A DNA stretch of 60,263 nucleotides from Chelatococcus albus (GTDB lineage: Bacteria > Pseudomonadota > Alphaproteobacteria > Rhizobiales > Beijerinckiaceae): contig NZ_JASJEV010000016.1 in assembly GCF_030067675.1 (NCBI RefSeq), positions 1 through 60,263 on the forward strand, in the 5' to 3' direction. A program made the position numbers and the translations under genes. Every line of letters starts with the position of its first letter. The stretch's first letter is position 1. This document shows positions 38,235 through 47,401 of this stretch, piece by piece. The notes below the pieces were generated by a model. The model was not told where the DNA came from, did no database searches, and saw only the letters and a program-made list of their open reading frames with translations.

Positions 38235-38984
38235 ATGCGCCTGGCCATCATCGCCGACGTGCACGGCAATCTTCCGGCCCTCGATGCGGTGCTGCGCGAC
38301 ATCTGGCGACGGGGGGCGGACGGCGTCGTCAATCTCGGCGACTGCGTCTCCGGCCCTCTCTGGCCGCGCGAGACCTGCGAGCGCCTGATGGAGCTCGACC
38401 TGCCGACGGTGCGCGGCAACCACGACCGCGTCGTCGGCACCGGGAGGCCGGGTGCGTTGGGGCTGTCGGACCGTCACGCCTATGATGCGCTCGACGATGC
38501 GCAGCGCGCCTGGCTCGCCGGCCTGCCGCCGCGGCTGACGCTCGCGGGCGGCGTGACCCTCTTCCATGCCACGCCTGCCGACGACATGGCCTATCTCCTC
38601 GACGAGGTGGCGGACGGCCGGCTCACCCTTGCCCCGCTGGCGAGCATCGCCGCGCGGCTGGCCGAAGTGGAGGAGGGCGTGGCGCTGTGCGGCCACAGCC
38701 ACCAGCCGAGGGCGGCGCGGCTGCCGACAGGGCAGCTCGTCGTCAATCCTGGCAGCGTCGGCTGTCCGGCCTACAGCGACGACGCGCCCCCGCACGTCTC
38801 CGAGACGGGCTCGCCCCACGCCCGCTATGCCGTCCTGACGCTTGGCGAGCACGGGGCCGAAATCGAGCTCCTGGCGATCCCCTACGACTGGGAGAGTGCG
38901 GCGGTCGAGGCCGAGAAGAACGGTCGTCCCTCCTGGGCTCATGCCCTGCGCACCGGCTTCATCGGCCCCGGGGTGAGCCCCTAG
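38235..38984 (+). CDS. Metallophosphoesterase (YfcE/MJ0936-like phosphodiesterase)
   Basis: A 249-residue calcineurin-like phosphoesterase. Metal-binding motifs are IADVHGNLPAL (D-x-H), NLGDCVSGP (GD), VRGNHDR (GNHD) and LCGHSHQP (GHxH), in the order of the YfcE-type family. Members hydrolyse phosphodiesters or phosphomonoesters. The start at 38235 follows AGGAGC. No operon partner is apparent: the phosphonate genes downstream are on the opposite strand. Confidence 0.9.
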   Translation: MRLAIIADVHGNLPALDAVLRDIWRRGADGVVNLGDCVSGPLWPRETCERLMELDLPTVRGNHDRVVGTGRPGALGLSDRHAYDALDDAQRAWLAGLPPRLTLAGGVTLFHATPADDMAYLLDEVADGRLTLAPLASIAARLAEVEEGVALCGHSHQPRAARLPTGQLVVNPGSVGCPAYSDDAPPHVSETGSPHARYAVLTLGEHGAEIELLAIPYDWESAAVEAEKNGRPSWAHALRTGFIGPGVSP

Positions 38985-39002
38985 CAGGGGCTCCGCGCCG
39001 CC

Positions 39003-40400
39003 TCAGCCGGCGGCGATCGCCTCCTCGATGATGGCCAGCGCCTCGAGCATCTGCGCCTCGGTGACGACGAGGGGCGGGGTGAGGGTAAGCACATTGCCCA
39101 TCGTCGTCTTGAAGGAGAGGCCGTGGTCGAGCGCCCGGTACATCACCGCCTCGGCGAGGTCGTTCGCCGGCTCCCTCGTCTCCCGATCCGCGACGAGCTC
39201 GATGCCGAGAAGGAGGCCGCGGCCGCGCACGTCGCCGATCGCCGGCAGGCGCCGCTTCATCTCCTTGAGACGCGCGAGGGCGAGCGCGCCGACGTGCGCG
39301 GCGTTGGCGATGAGCCCCTCCTCCTCGATGATCTCGATGGTGGTGAGCGCCGCGCGCGCCGTCACAGGGTTCTTCTCGTGCGTGTAGTGGCCGAAGGCGT
39401 AGTGCCCGCCCACGTCGAGATCCGGCCGCGCCACGACGGCGGCGATGGGCAGGATGCCGCCGCCGAGACCCTTGCCCATGACGAGGATGTCCGGCACCAC
39501 ACCGTCATGCTCGCAGGCGAACATGCGCCCGGTCTTGCCGAGGCCCGTGGGGATCTCGTCGAAGACCAGGAGGGCGCCGTGGCGGTCGCAGGCCTCGCGC
39601 ACGATCTGCCAGAAGCCGGGCGGCGGCACGTAGGGCACGGCGCGGGCCGGCTCCGCGATCACGGCCGCCACATCGCCCTCGCGCGACAGCACGTAGTCGA
39701 CCATGCGGGCGCAGGCGACCTTGCAGAGCTCGAGCGGCGGGTTGCCGTCCGCGTCGGTCGCGTAGCCGTAGGGGCAGCGGTAGCAGGCAAAGGGCGCGAC
39801 ATGGGCAGCACCCGCCACGAGCGGCGCGGCGGGGCCGGAGCGGAACAACGCCTCGCCCGAAAGCGCCCCGGCGCCGAAGCCCGCGCCGTGGAAGGCGTCC
39901 CAGAAGGACAGGGTCTTGAAGCGCCCCGTCGCCGTGCGCGCGATCTTCACCGCGACCTCGATCGCGTCCGAGCCGCCGGTGGTGAAGAGCACCTTGCCGA
40001 GGTCACCGGGCGCGATGGCGGCAAGTTTCCTTGCGAGCGCCGCCGCCGGCTCGCAGGCATAGCGGCGCGGGGCGAAGGGCAGGGCGTCCATCTGTTCGGC
40101 GATGGCGCGCTTCAGGCGCGGATGGCCATAGCCGACGTGATGAACGTTGTTGCCGTGGAAGTCCATGTAGCGGCGCCCGGCCGTGTCCTCGATGAAGATG
40201 CCTTCGGCCTTCGCCACGACATTGAGGCAGGGCGTCGAGACGGACTGGCGCAGGAAATGGCGCTCGTCCTCGGCCAGGATGCGCCGCGCCGCGGCGTCGA
40301 GGTTGGTCGCCTGCCAGGCGGCGCGGCGGCTCGTCAGGTTCGTATCGCTCTCCGACTGGGCGACGTCGAGGCCGGTGTCCTTGCGCGAGGGGCTGGCCAT
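39003..40400 (-). CDS. pbfA: PbfA-like (R)-1-hydroxy-2-aminoethylphosphonate ammonia-lyase (class III aminotransferase fold)
   Basis: A 465-residue PLP enzyme of the class III (AGAT) fold. The PLP-phosphate site is FTTGGSDAIEVAVKIA, the Asp pocket LLVFDEIPTGLGKTG and the Schiff-base Lys lies in VMGKGLGGG. FHGNNVHHVGYGHPRL and the Cys-rich segment PFACYRCPYGY separate it from ordinary omega-transaminases. PbfA enzymes eliminate ammonia from (R)-1-hydroxy-2-aminoethylphosphonate to give phosphonoacetaldehyde, which PhnY oxidises. The location downstream of a phosphonate-type importer with phnY, phnA and phnW nearby is the main support; other transaminase activity is possible. The ATG at 40400 was preferred to a GTG at 40430 without a ribosome-binding site. 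Confidence 0.78.
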   Translation of the reverse strand: MASPSRKDTGLDVAQSESDTNLTSRRAAWQATNLDAAARRILAEDERHFLRQSVSTPCLNVVAKAEGIFIEDTAGRRYMDFHGNNVHHVGYGHPRLKRAIAEQMDALPFAPRRYACEPAAALARKLAAIAPGDLGKVLFTTGGSDAIEVAVKIARTATGRFKTLSFWDAFHGAGFGAGALSGEALFRSGPAAPLVAGAAHVAPFACYRCPYGYATDADGNPPLELCKVACARMVDYVLSREGDVAAVIAEPARAVPYVPPPGFWQIVREACDRHGALLVFDEIPTGLGKTGRMFACEHDGVVPDILVMGKGLGGGILPIAAVVARPDLDVGGHYAFGHYTHEKNPVTARAALTTIEIIEEEGLIANAAHVGALALARLKEMKRRLPAIGDVRGRGLLLGIELVADRETREPANDLAEAVMYRALDHGLSFKTTMGNVLTLTPPLVVTEAQMLEALAIIEEAIAAG

Positions 40401-40485
40401 GGGCGGTCTCTCGAAGGGGCGATCATTCACTCGGCGGCGTGCAGCCGCCCCGCCCGCCGGATGGGCCCGGCGGGGAAAGCGGCTC

Positions 40486-42189
40486 TCACCGCTTCCGCCA
40501 GGCCTGCAGGCGCCCGAAGACGAAGCGGTCGAGGACGAGATGCAGCGCCTTCACGCCGATGGCGGTGACGACGATCATGGTCGCCATGGCGGCGGCGGCG
40601 GCCATGGCGCCAGCCTCGTCCATGTGCACCACGGCAATCGAGGCGAGCTTGGTGCCGGGGCCATAGAGGAAGATGACCGCCGACACGGTCGTCATGGCGT
40701 TGACGAACATGTAGACGGCGACGTCGAGGATCGCCGGCGTGCAGATCGGCACCGTCACGCGGCGGAAGGTCGTCCAGAACGGCACCTTGAGCGAGGCCGA
40801 AACCGCCTCGAACTCGCCGTCGATCTGCTTGAGCGCCGTCACCGCCGTGATGTGCGCCACCGTGTAGAAATGCGCGATGGTGTTGAGGACGAGGACGGCA
40901 AGCGTGCCGTAGAGCAGGTTGAGCGGGTTCCACGAGGCATTGAAGAAGAAGACGTAGCCGAGGCCGAGCACGAGGCCCGGCACCGCCATGGGCAGCATGG
41001 CGAGGAAATGCGCGAAGGCGCGGCCGGCCGGGAACACCTTCAGCTTCTCGATGAGATAGGCGCCGACGAAGACGATCGCAGTGCCGATGGCGGCGGCGAG
41101 CGCCGCCATGGCGAGCGAGGTGAAATAGGGCGCCCAGCCGCCGGGCTCGACGGTCTGGAAGTCGTAGTTCCCGAAGGTCAGCGACAGGTTGTAGGGCCAG
41201 TAGCGCACGAAGGAGGCCCAGACCGCGACGCCGAGCCCGGCGGCGACGAGGCCGCCCACGGCGAGGCAGTAGAGCCCGAGGCCGATGTCGCGGCTGCTGT
41301 TCGGCTTCGGCTCGTAGGGCACGGCGCGGGCCGAGAGCAGCGCCACCTGCCGGCGCTGCACCAGCCGGTCGACGAGGAAGGCGAGGACCGCCGGTACGAG
41401 CAGGATCATGCCGACGACGGCACCCATCTCGAAGTTCTGCTGGCCGACCACCTGCTTGTAGGCGTCCGTCGCCAGCACGCTGAACTGGCCGCCGATGACC
41501 TTGGGGATGCCGAAGTCCGTCACCACCAGCGTGAAGACGACGAAGGTCGCGGAGATCAGGCCGTAGCGCACGCCGGGCAGCGTCACCGTGAGGAATACCC
41601 GGCGGGGCGAGGTGCCGAGCGCCGCCGCCGCCTCGTAGAGCCGCCCGTCGGCGAGCGACAGGGCGGTGACAAGGATGAGGAGGGCATGCGGGAAGCAGTA
41701 GAAGACCTCGGCGACGACGATGCCGATCGGGCCATAGATCGAGGCCCCGAACATGAGCCCCTTCAGCATGCCCTGGTTGCCGAACACGTAGATGAGCGAG
41801 ATCGCCGCGAGGAGTGACGGGGCAAAGAGCGGCAGGAGCGCGAGCGCGTAGAACAGCCCCTTGAAGGGCAGGCAGCTGCGCGTCAGGGCGTAGGCGTAGA
41901 TGAAAGCGAGCGGGATGACGATGGCTGTCGCCAGCGCCGCGACCCACAGGCTGTTGTAGAGCGCCGCGACGAGGGTCGGCGTCGCGAAGTAGCGGGCGTA
42001 GTTCGCGAGGCCCACGAAGCTGCCCTCGTGGTTCTCGAAGCTCTTCGACAGGAGAGCCCAGAGCGGCAGGGCGATGGCAGCGACGAGGAAGAGGCAGAGG
42101 AGGGCGATCAGGACGCCGGCAACGCGCTCCTCCCGCAGCGCGGGGCTTCGTTCGGCGGTCGAGAGGCCGGTTGTCGCGGCGAGGGACAT
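40486..42189 (-). CDS. Fused ABC transporter permease, probably for 2-aminoethylphosphonate
   Basis: A 567-residue permease carrying two homologous six-helix halves in one chain, as in Fe3+/AEP-type (SfuB/PhnUV-like) transporters. The first half starts at AGVLIALLCLFLVAAIALPLW with coupling loop YEAAAALGTSPRRVFLTVTLPG; the second has FEAVSASLKVPFWTTFRRVTVPI. Each half should contact one ATPase subunit. The ATG at 42189 follows GGGAGAGG by six bases. It lies between the ATPase gene (14 bases upstream) and the PbfA-like gene. Confidence 0.87.
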   Translation of the reverse strand: MSLAATTGLSTAERSPALREERVAGVLIALLCLFLVAAIALPLWALLSKSFENHEGSFVGLANYARYFATPTLVAALYNSLWVAALATAIVIPLAFIYAYALTRSCLPFKGLFYALALLPLFAPSLLAAISLIYVFGNQGMLKGLMFGASIYGPIGIVVAEVFYCFPHALLILVTALSLADGRLYEAAAALGTSPRRVFLTVTLPGVRYGLISATFVVFTLVVTDFGIPKVIGGQFSVLATDAYKQVVGQQNFEMGAVVGMILLVPAVLAFLVDRLVQRRQVALLSARAVPYEPKPNSSRDIGLGLYCLAVGGLVAAGLGVAVWASFVRYWPYNLSLTFGNYDFQTVEPGGWAPYFTSLAMAALAAAIGTAIVFVGAYLIEKLKVFPAGRAFAHFLAMLPMAVPGLVLGLGYVFFFNASWNPLNLLYGTLAVLVLNTIAHFYTVAHITAVTALKQIDGEFEAVSASLKVPFWTTFRRVTVPICTPAILDVAVYMFVNAMTTVSAVIFLYGPGTKLASIAVVHMDEAGAMAAAAAMATMIVVTAIGVKALHLVLDRFVFGRLQAWRKR

Positions 42190-42203
42190 CGGACGCCTCT
42201 CCC

Positions 42204-43331
42204 TCAACCTCGGGCCGCAAAGACGCGCAGACTCTCCGGCGGCAGCACGACCATGATCGTCTGCCCTTCGGCCACCGCGAGGTCGCGCATCAGATTGGCC
42301 GACAGATCAGCGCGCAACGTGCCCGCCGCGGCGATCTCGGGCTGAAGGCGCGCGCGGCAGAAGGAACCGAGGAAGTCGAGGCCCTCGACGCGCACCGCGA
42401 CGGCGTTGACGTCGCCCGCGCCGACGCCGCGCAGGCGGATTTCCTCGGGCCTTAGGCCGAGAAGCACCGGCGTGCCGGGGGCAAGCCCGCGGTCGTCGGC
42501 GCAGGCGAGCTCGAGCGCGCCGCTCACGACCCGCCCGGGGCCGGTCACCGTCGCGTCGAGGAAGCTCGTCGTGCCGACGAAATCCGCGACGAAGGCGGTC
42601 GCCGGATGCCGGTAGATGTCGGCCGGCGTGCCCACCTGCTCGATCACGCCCTGGTTCATGACGACGATGCGATCGGCCATGGCGAGCGCCTCTTCCTGGT
42701 CGTGCGTCACCATGATGGTGGTGACACCGAGGCGCCGCTGCAGGCTGCGGATCTCCTCGCGCAGGCGCACGCGCACCTTGGCGTCGAGGGCCGAGAGCGG
42801 CTCGTCGAGGAGAAGGAGGCCCGGAGAGGTTGCGAGCGCGCGGGCGAGCGCCACGCGCTGCTGCTGGCCGCCGGAGAGCTGCACCGGAAATTTGTGCCCC
42901 TGGTCGGGCAGGCCGACGAGGGCGAGGAGTTCCGCGACGCGCGCCTTGATCTCCGCCCGCGGCCGGCGGCGGTTGACGAGGCCGTAGGCGACATTGTCGG
43001 CGACCGTCAGGTTGGGGAAGAGCGCGTAGGACTGGAAGACGATGCCGAAGTCGCGCGTTGCCGGCGGCGCGTCGGAGACATCGCGCCCGCTCATCGCGAT
43101 CGTGCCCTCGTCCTGCCGGTCGAGGCCGGCGATGGCGCGCAGAAGCGTGGTCTTGCCGCAGCCGGACGGGCCGAGGAAGCAGATGAACTCCCCCCGGCGC
43201 ACGTCGAGGTCGATGGCCTTGAGCGCGGTGAAGGCACCGAAGTGTTTGCCGAGCCCGCGGATGCTGAGGCAGGGCAGGGACGAGACGCCGTCGCCCGGCG
43301 GGGTCGCCATGGGATCGTCGGCGTGTCGCAT
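42204..43331 (-). CDS. ABC transporter ATP-binding protein, probably for 2-aminoethylphosphonate
   Basis: A 375-residue ATPase of the PotA/FbpC type: Walker A GPSGCGKTT, Q-loop VFQSYALFPNLTV, signature LSGGQQQRVALARAL, Walker B LLLLDEPLSALDAKVR, H-loop VTHDQEEAL. The C-terminal TOBE-type domain (PGTPVLLGLRPEEIRL) follows. The start at 43331 was chosen because GGAGG lies ten bases ahead; upstream in-frame starts would add about 30 residues of unconserved sequence. Order binding protein-ATPase-permease matches putative AEP transporters. Confidence 0.88.
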   Translation of the reverse strand: MRHADDPMATPPGDGVSSLPCLSIRGLGKHFGAFTALKAIDLDVRRGEFICFLGPSGCGKTTLLRAIAGLDRQDEGTIAMSGRDVSDAPPATRDFGIVFQSYALFPNLTVADNVAYGLVNRRRPRAEIKARVAELLALVGLPDQGHKFPVQLSGGQQQRVALARALATSPGLLLLDEPLSALDAKVRVRLREEIRSLQRRLGVTTIMVTHDQEEALAMADRIVVMNQGVIEQVGTPADIYRHPATAFVADFVGTTSFLDATVTGPGRVVSGALELACADDRGLAPGTPVLLGLRPEEIRLRGVGAGDVNAVAVRVEGLDFLGSFCRARLQPEIAAAGTLRADLSANLMRDLAVAEGQTIMVVLPPESLRVFAARG

Positions 43332-43435
43332 CGCCGCTGTGCCTCCGTCGTGATGGCGGACGCTGTCGCCCGCCTCCTCGCGCATGAGGCCGTGGGGCAT
43401 CCGGGGCGAGATGAGGCGGGCCATGGCGGAGAACC

Positions 43436-44464
43436 TCAGTTCTTCGGAGCGGCTTTCGCTTCGTAGCGCTTCGACCACTCGGCGAGGATCCGCTCGCGAT
43501 TCTGCGCCATCCAGGCGAAGTCGTTCTTGATCATGCGCTCTTCCGCCTTCTCCGGATAGTTCGGCGGGGTGTTGTTGACTCCGGGGTAGGCCACCACCGC
43601 ATAGAACTTGGCGTAGACCTCGTTCGCCCTCTTCGTCGCTGCCCAGTCGGCCACCTTCTTGGCCACCTCGGCGTTCTTCGAGCCCCTGACGATGGCGAGT
43701 GCCTCCATGTCCCAGCCCGTGCCCTCGGCCGGCACGATGACGTCGATGGGCGCGCCCTTGGTCTTCTCGCTCGCGCCGCGCATGTCGAGGGCGATGCCGG
43801 CGACGCGCTCGCCGCGGGCGGCCTGCACGCAGGGCGCCGAGCCCGAATGCGTGTAGACGGCCATGTTCTCGTGCAGGGCGTCCATGAACTTCCAGCCGGC
43901 CTCCTCACCCATCATCTGCAGCCAGGCGGCGACCATGAGATAGCCGGTGCCCGAGGAGGCTGGGTGGGGCATGACGAGCTTGCCCTTGAAGGCGGGCGCG
44001 GTCAGGTCCTTCCACGAGGCCGGCGCCTTGGTGCCGGCCTTCTGGCCCTCGGCCGTGTTGTAGCAGATCGCCCCGAGGAAGGCGTCCATGCCGAGCCAGG
44101 TGGCTGGCTCGGCCGTATCGCGGAAGGCGGGCTTCAGCGCCTCGGCGCCCTTCGCCGCATAGGGCTCGAGCAGGTTCAGCTTCTCGAAGAGCAGCAGGCT
44201 CGAGGCCGCGAGGCCCATCACCATGTCGGCGCGCGGATTGTCCTTCTCGGCAAGGAAGCGGGCAGTGATGACGCCGGTGGAATCGCGCACCCACACCACC
44301 TCGGCCTCGGGCACGCTCGCCTCGATGGCGGCCTTGTAGGGGGCGAGCTGGTCGTTCTCCAGCGCGGTGTAGATGGTCAGTTTCGTCTTCTGCTGCGCCG
44401 TCGCGGCGCCGCCGAGACCGAACGTCAGGGCGAGTGCCGCCCCGACCGCAAGCCAACGCTTCAT
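43436..44464 (-). CDS. ABC transporter substrate-binding protein, probably for 2-aminoethylphosphonate
   Basis: A 342-residue periplasmic protein of the Fe3+/AEP (type 2) binding fold. The signal peptide (KRWLAVGAALALTFGLGGAATAQQ) is followed by KLTIYTALENDQLAPYKAAIEASVP. YNTAEGQKAGTKAPASWKDL and the glycine-rich hinge HPASSGTGYL match putative 2-aminoethylphosphonate receptors. The Tyr pair expected for iron ligands in FbpA is not obvious, which argues against Fe3+. It has its own promoter and operator-like repeat upstream (44506-44535). Confidence 0.83.
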   Translation of the reverse strand: MKRWLAVGAALALTFGLGGAATAQQKTKLTIYTALENDQLAPYKAAIEASVPEAEVVWVRDSTGVITARFLAEKDNPRADMVMGLAASSLLLFEKLNLLEPYAAKGAEALKPAFRDTAEPATWLGMDAFLGAICYNTAEGQKAGTKAPASWKDLTAPAFKGKLVMPHPASSGTGYLMVAAWLQMMGEEAGWKFMDALHENMAVYTHSGSAPCVQAARGERVAGIALDMRGASEKTKGAPIDVIVPAEGTGWDMEALAIVRGSKNAEVAKKVADWAATKRANEVYAKFYAVVAYPGVNNTPPNYPEKAEERMIKNDFAWMAQNRERILAEWSKRYEAKAAPKN

Positions 44465-44505
44465 CGACCCTCTCCTCTGGATTTATTTCTTAGTATTTTC
44501 ATTGC

Positions 44506-44535
44506 GTGGCGAGAAACGCCACATTTCGCATCATA
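44506..44535 (-). promoter_or_regulatory. Promoter and operator-like inverted repeat of the phosphonate importer operon
   Basis: Read on the minus strand, a -10-like TATGAT (44535-44530) is followed by the perfect inverted repeat GTGGCG-N5-CGCCAC (44522-44506). The repeat spans the predicted transcription start, a classic repressor position, about 40 bases before the binding-protein gene. No weaker copy was found before phnW. Confidence 0.5.
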
Positions 44536-44598
44536 GAGCCACCGCGCCAAGAACTTGCAAGCGTTATTATTGTGCGACGACTGTTTGCCCTCGCAACA

Positions 44599-46101
44599 TC
44601 ATGCCGGCCAGGGCAGCGAATAGGTGCGCACGTTGGTGAAGCCCTTCATGGCTTCGACCACGCCCTCCTTGTAGCCGAGGCCGGAATCCTTGATGCCCCC
44701 GAAGGGCGACATCTCGATCCTGTATCCCGGCACCTCCCAGACATTCACCGTACCGACCTCGAGCTCGCTGATGAAGCGCGTGATGTAGTCGAGGCGGTTG
44801 GTGCAGACGCCGGAGGAGAGGCCGTAGGCCGTCGCATTGGAGATGCGGATCACCGCCTCGATGTCGTTCGGGCAGCGGATGATCGGGATCACCGGTCCGA
44901 ATGTTTCCTCGTGCACGAGCTCGCAGTCGTAAGGCACGTGGTCGACCACGGTCGGGGGATAGAGCGCGCCACGGCGGTCGTTGCCGTGGAGGAGCCTCGC
45001 GCCCTTCTCGCAGGCGTCGACGACGCGACGCTCGAAGAGCTCGGCCGAGCGCTCGTTGATGACGGTGCCGACGTCCGTTTCCGGGTCCATCGGGTCGCCG
45101 CACTTGAGCGTCTTCGCCTTCGCCAGCACCTTCTCGGCGAAGGCGTCGGCGACACGCTCGACGACGAGGATGCGCTTCACCGCCGTGCAGCGCTGGCCGG
45201 AGTTCTTGGTGGCGCCCTGCACGGCGAGCTCGGCCGCCTTGTCGAGGTCGGCGTCCTCCATGACGATGAGGGGGTCGTTGCCGCCGAGCTCAAGCACGAG
45301 GCGCTTGTAGCCCGCCTTCTCGGCGATGTGTTTGCCCACCCGCACCGAGCCCGTGAAGGTGACGAGATCGGCATCCGGATCCGTGATCATGGAATCGCCC
45401 ATGGTCGACGGGTTGCCGGTGACGACCGAGAGCATCTCCGGCGGCAGGCCCGCCTCATAGAGGATGTCGGCGAGGAGGAGGGCGGTGAGTGGCGTCAGCT
45501 CCGTCGGCTTCAGCACCACGCGGTTGTTGGTGGCGATCGCCGGCGCGAGCTTGTGCGACACCATATTGAGCGGGTGGTTGAAGGGCGTGATGGCGGAGAT
45601 GACACCGAGGAGCGGCACGCGCATCGTGTAGATGCGCCGCGCCTTGCCTTGCGGGCTGATGTCGCAGGAGAAGATCTCGCCGTCGTCCTTGATGACGAGC
45701 TGGCCGGCGAAGGAATAGACGTCGTAGGCGCGGTCCGCCTCGTAGAGCGAATCCTTCCAGCAGAGGCCGGATTCGGTGGTGATGAGGCTCGCGATCTCGT
45801 GCTTGCGGCTCGCCAGGATCTCGGCCGTGCGCAGGAGGATCTGCTGGCGCTCGTAGCGGCTGAGCTTCGGCTTGAAGGCCTTGGCCCTGGCGAAGGCCTC
45901 GCGCACGTGCTCGGGGCGCGCGGCCGGCACCGTGCCGACGACCTCGCCCGTATAGGGGTTGAAGACCTCGATCGCCTCGTCCGTCGCGACGGGCTTGCCG
46001 GCAATCCGCATTGCCTCGCGGCGGAAGGCGGGTTTTGCCGCCGTGCGCGGCGCCTGGGGCGCGATGGTATCGGCCACGATGCTGCTCATGGTGCTGCTCA
46101 C
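44599..46101 (-). CDS. phnY: Phosphonoacetaldehyde dehydrogenase
   Basis: A 500-residue aldehyde dehydrogenase of the PhnY type, oxidising phosphonoacetaldehyde to phosphonoacetate with NAD+. Landmarks: [17 protein letters not shown], the Rossmann motif [16 protein letters not shown], the general base in [17 protein letters not shown], the nucleophile in [14 protein letters not shown], and the end motif [16 protein letters not shown]. The Cys-Thr-Ala-Val-Lys-Arg segment is the type seen in phosphonate/succinate-semialdehyde relatives. Start choice: a GTG at 46101 with GGGAG seven bases ahead, or an ATG at 46089. It is third in phnW-phnA-phnY. Confidence 0.92.
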   Translation of the reverse strand: MSSTMSSIVADTIAPQAPRTAAKPAFRREAMRIAGKPVATDEAIEVFNPYTGEVVGTVPAARPEHVREAFARAKAFKPKLSRYERQQILLRTAEILASRKHEIASLITTESGLCWKDSLYEADRAYDVYSFAGQLVIKDDGEIFSCDISPQGKARRIYTMRVPLLGVISAITPFNHPLNMVSHKLAPAIATNNRVVLKPTELTPLTALLLADILYEAGLPPEMLSVVTGNPSTMGDSMITDPDADLVTFTGSVRVGKHIAEKAGYKRLVLELGGNDPLIVMEDADLDKAAELAVQGATKNSGQRCTAVKRILVVERVADAFAEKVLAKAKTLKCGDPMDPETDVGTVINERSAELFERRVVDACEKGARLLHGNDRRGALYPPTVVDHVPYDCELVHEETFGPVIPIIRCPNDIEAVIRISNATAYGLSSGVCTNRLDYITRFISELEVGTVNVWEVPGYRIEMSPFGGIKDSGLGYKEGVVEAMKGFTNVRTYSLPWPA

Positions 46102-46124
46102 CGTACTGCTCCCGGTCAGGGCCC

Positions 46125-47378
46125 TCAGTTCACGAGGTTGAGCGCGACGTCGAAGACATCGAAATTGCGCAGGCGGCGGCCAGCCGGCACGTCGACCTTG
46201 CGGTTGACGATCATGGGCACGACCTGCTCGGTGAGGCCGCCGTGCGAGCGCAGCGGCTCGGTGAGGCCGGAGAGGTCGTGACGCGCCCGGCTCGTGCCGA
46301 GCACCTTGTGACGGGTTGATAGGACGATGACGTCGCCGATCCGGTCGCCCGGCAGCTCGAAGCGTGCCGCAGCCTCCTCCCGCGTGAGCGCGAGCTCGAT
46401 GCCCTCGATGCCGGAGAAGTCGGCGATGATCGCGGCGGCGTCCGTGCCGTCCGGCAGATAGACGGTCGCGAAGGAGCCCAGCGCCCCGTGATGGGCGACG
46501 TAAGGGTCGGTGATCGGCAGGATGACGCGCGCCTTGCCCTCGCCGAGGAGCCGGTCGAACCAGTCCTGCAGGTAGATGACGTCCGGCTCGCCATTCGGCA
46601 GGTGCTTGTCGTTCATGCCGTGGTCGGCGGTCAGCGCCAGCACGCAGCCGAGCGCGTCAAGCCGGCCGACGTAGCGGTCGATCATTGCATAGAAGGCGTC
46701 GGCGACTTCGGAGCCGGGCGCCGCCTTGTGCTGGATGTAGTCCGTCGTCGACAGATACATCACGTCCGGCCGGAAGGTCTCGAGGAGCTTCACGCCCGCG
46801 GCGAAGACGAATTCCGAAAGATCCGCCGAATAGACCCCCGGCAGCGGCCGGCCGACGAAATCGAGCACGTCGCCGATGCCGTTGTCCGCCTTCGTCGCCT
46901 TGTCGGCCCTCTCCGAGGAGAAGGCGACGGCCCGGCCCGTCGAGGCGTGGAGGCCCTTGCCGAGGAGCGTGCGCAGCTTGTCCTTGGCCGTGACGACCGC
47001 GACCTTGGCGCCGGCGTCGTGGAAGGCCTTCAGGATGGTGTCGGCGCGCATGAAGCGCGCGTCGTTCATCATCACCTCCTCGCCTGCCGCCGTGTCGTAG
47101 AAATAGTTGCCGGCGATGCCGTGCACGGCCGGCGGGCGGCCGGTGATGATCGAGATGTTGTTCGGGTTGGTGAAGCTCGGAATGACCGAGGCTGCGAGCA
47201 GGTTCGCGCCCGTCTTCATCAGCCGGTCGAGGTTCGGTGCGAGTCCCTTGGTGATGGCGCTCTCGATATAGCCGGGCTCGGAACCGTCGATGCAGACGGC
47301 GACCGTCGGCACCTTGGGCATGCGGTAGCTGCGGCCGTTGGCGACGACCTCGCGGGGGGTGACGCGCGGCATGTTCAT
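46125..47378 (-). CDS. phnA: Phosphonoacetate hydrolase
   Basis: A 417-residue alkaline-phosphatase-superfamily enzyme that splits the C-P bond of phosphonoacetate, giving acetate and phosphate. [14 protein letters not shown] holds the first metal Asp; [17 protein letters not shown] holds the Thr nucleophile-like residue and an Asn-rich substrate site; [11 protein letters not shown] and [11 protein letters not shown] supply further metal Asp/His ligands, and [10 protein letters not shown]-type sequence the last His. The ATG at 47378 follows GAGGAGAAG. It lies 23 bases after phnW and 23 before phnY, one transcript. Confidence 0.95.
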   Translation of the reverse strand: MNMPRVTPREVVANGRSYRMPKVPTVAVCIDGSEPGYIESAITKGLAPNLDRLMKTGANLLAASVIPSFTNPNNISIITGRPPAVHGIAGNYFYDTAAGEEVMMNDARFMRADTILKAFHDAGAKVAVVTAKDKLRTLLGKGLHASTGRAVAFSSERADKATKADNGIGDVLDFVGRPLPGVYSADLSEFVFAAGVKLLETFRPDVMYLSTTDYIQHKAAPGSEVADAFYAMIDRYVGRLDALGCVLALTADHGMNDKHLPNGEPDVIYLQDWFDRLLGEGKARVILPITDPYVAHHGALGSFATVYLPDGTDAAAIIADFSGIEGIELALTREEAAARFELPGDRIGDVIVLSTRHKVLGTSRARHDLSGLTEPLRSHGGLTEQVVPMIVNRKVDVPAGRRLRNFDVFDVALNLVN

Positions 47379-47401
47379 GGTGCTTCTCCTCGCGCCGCCC
47401 G

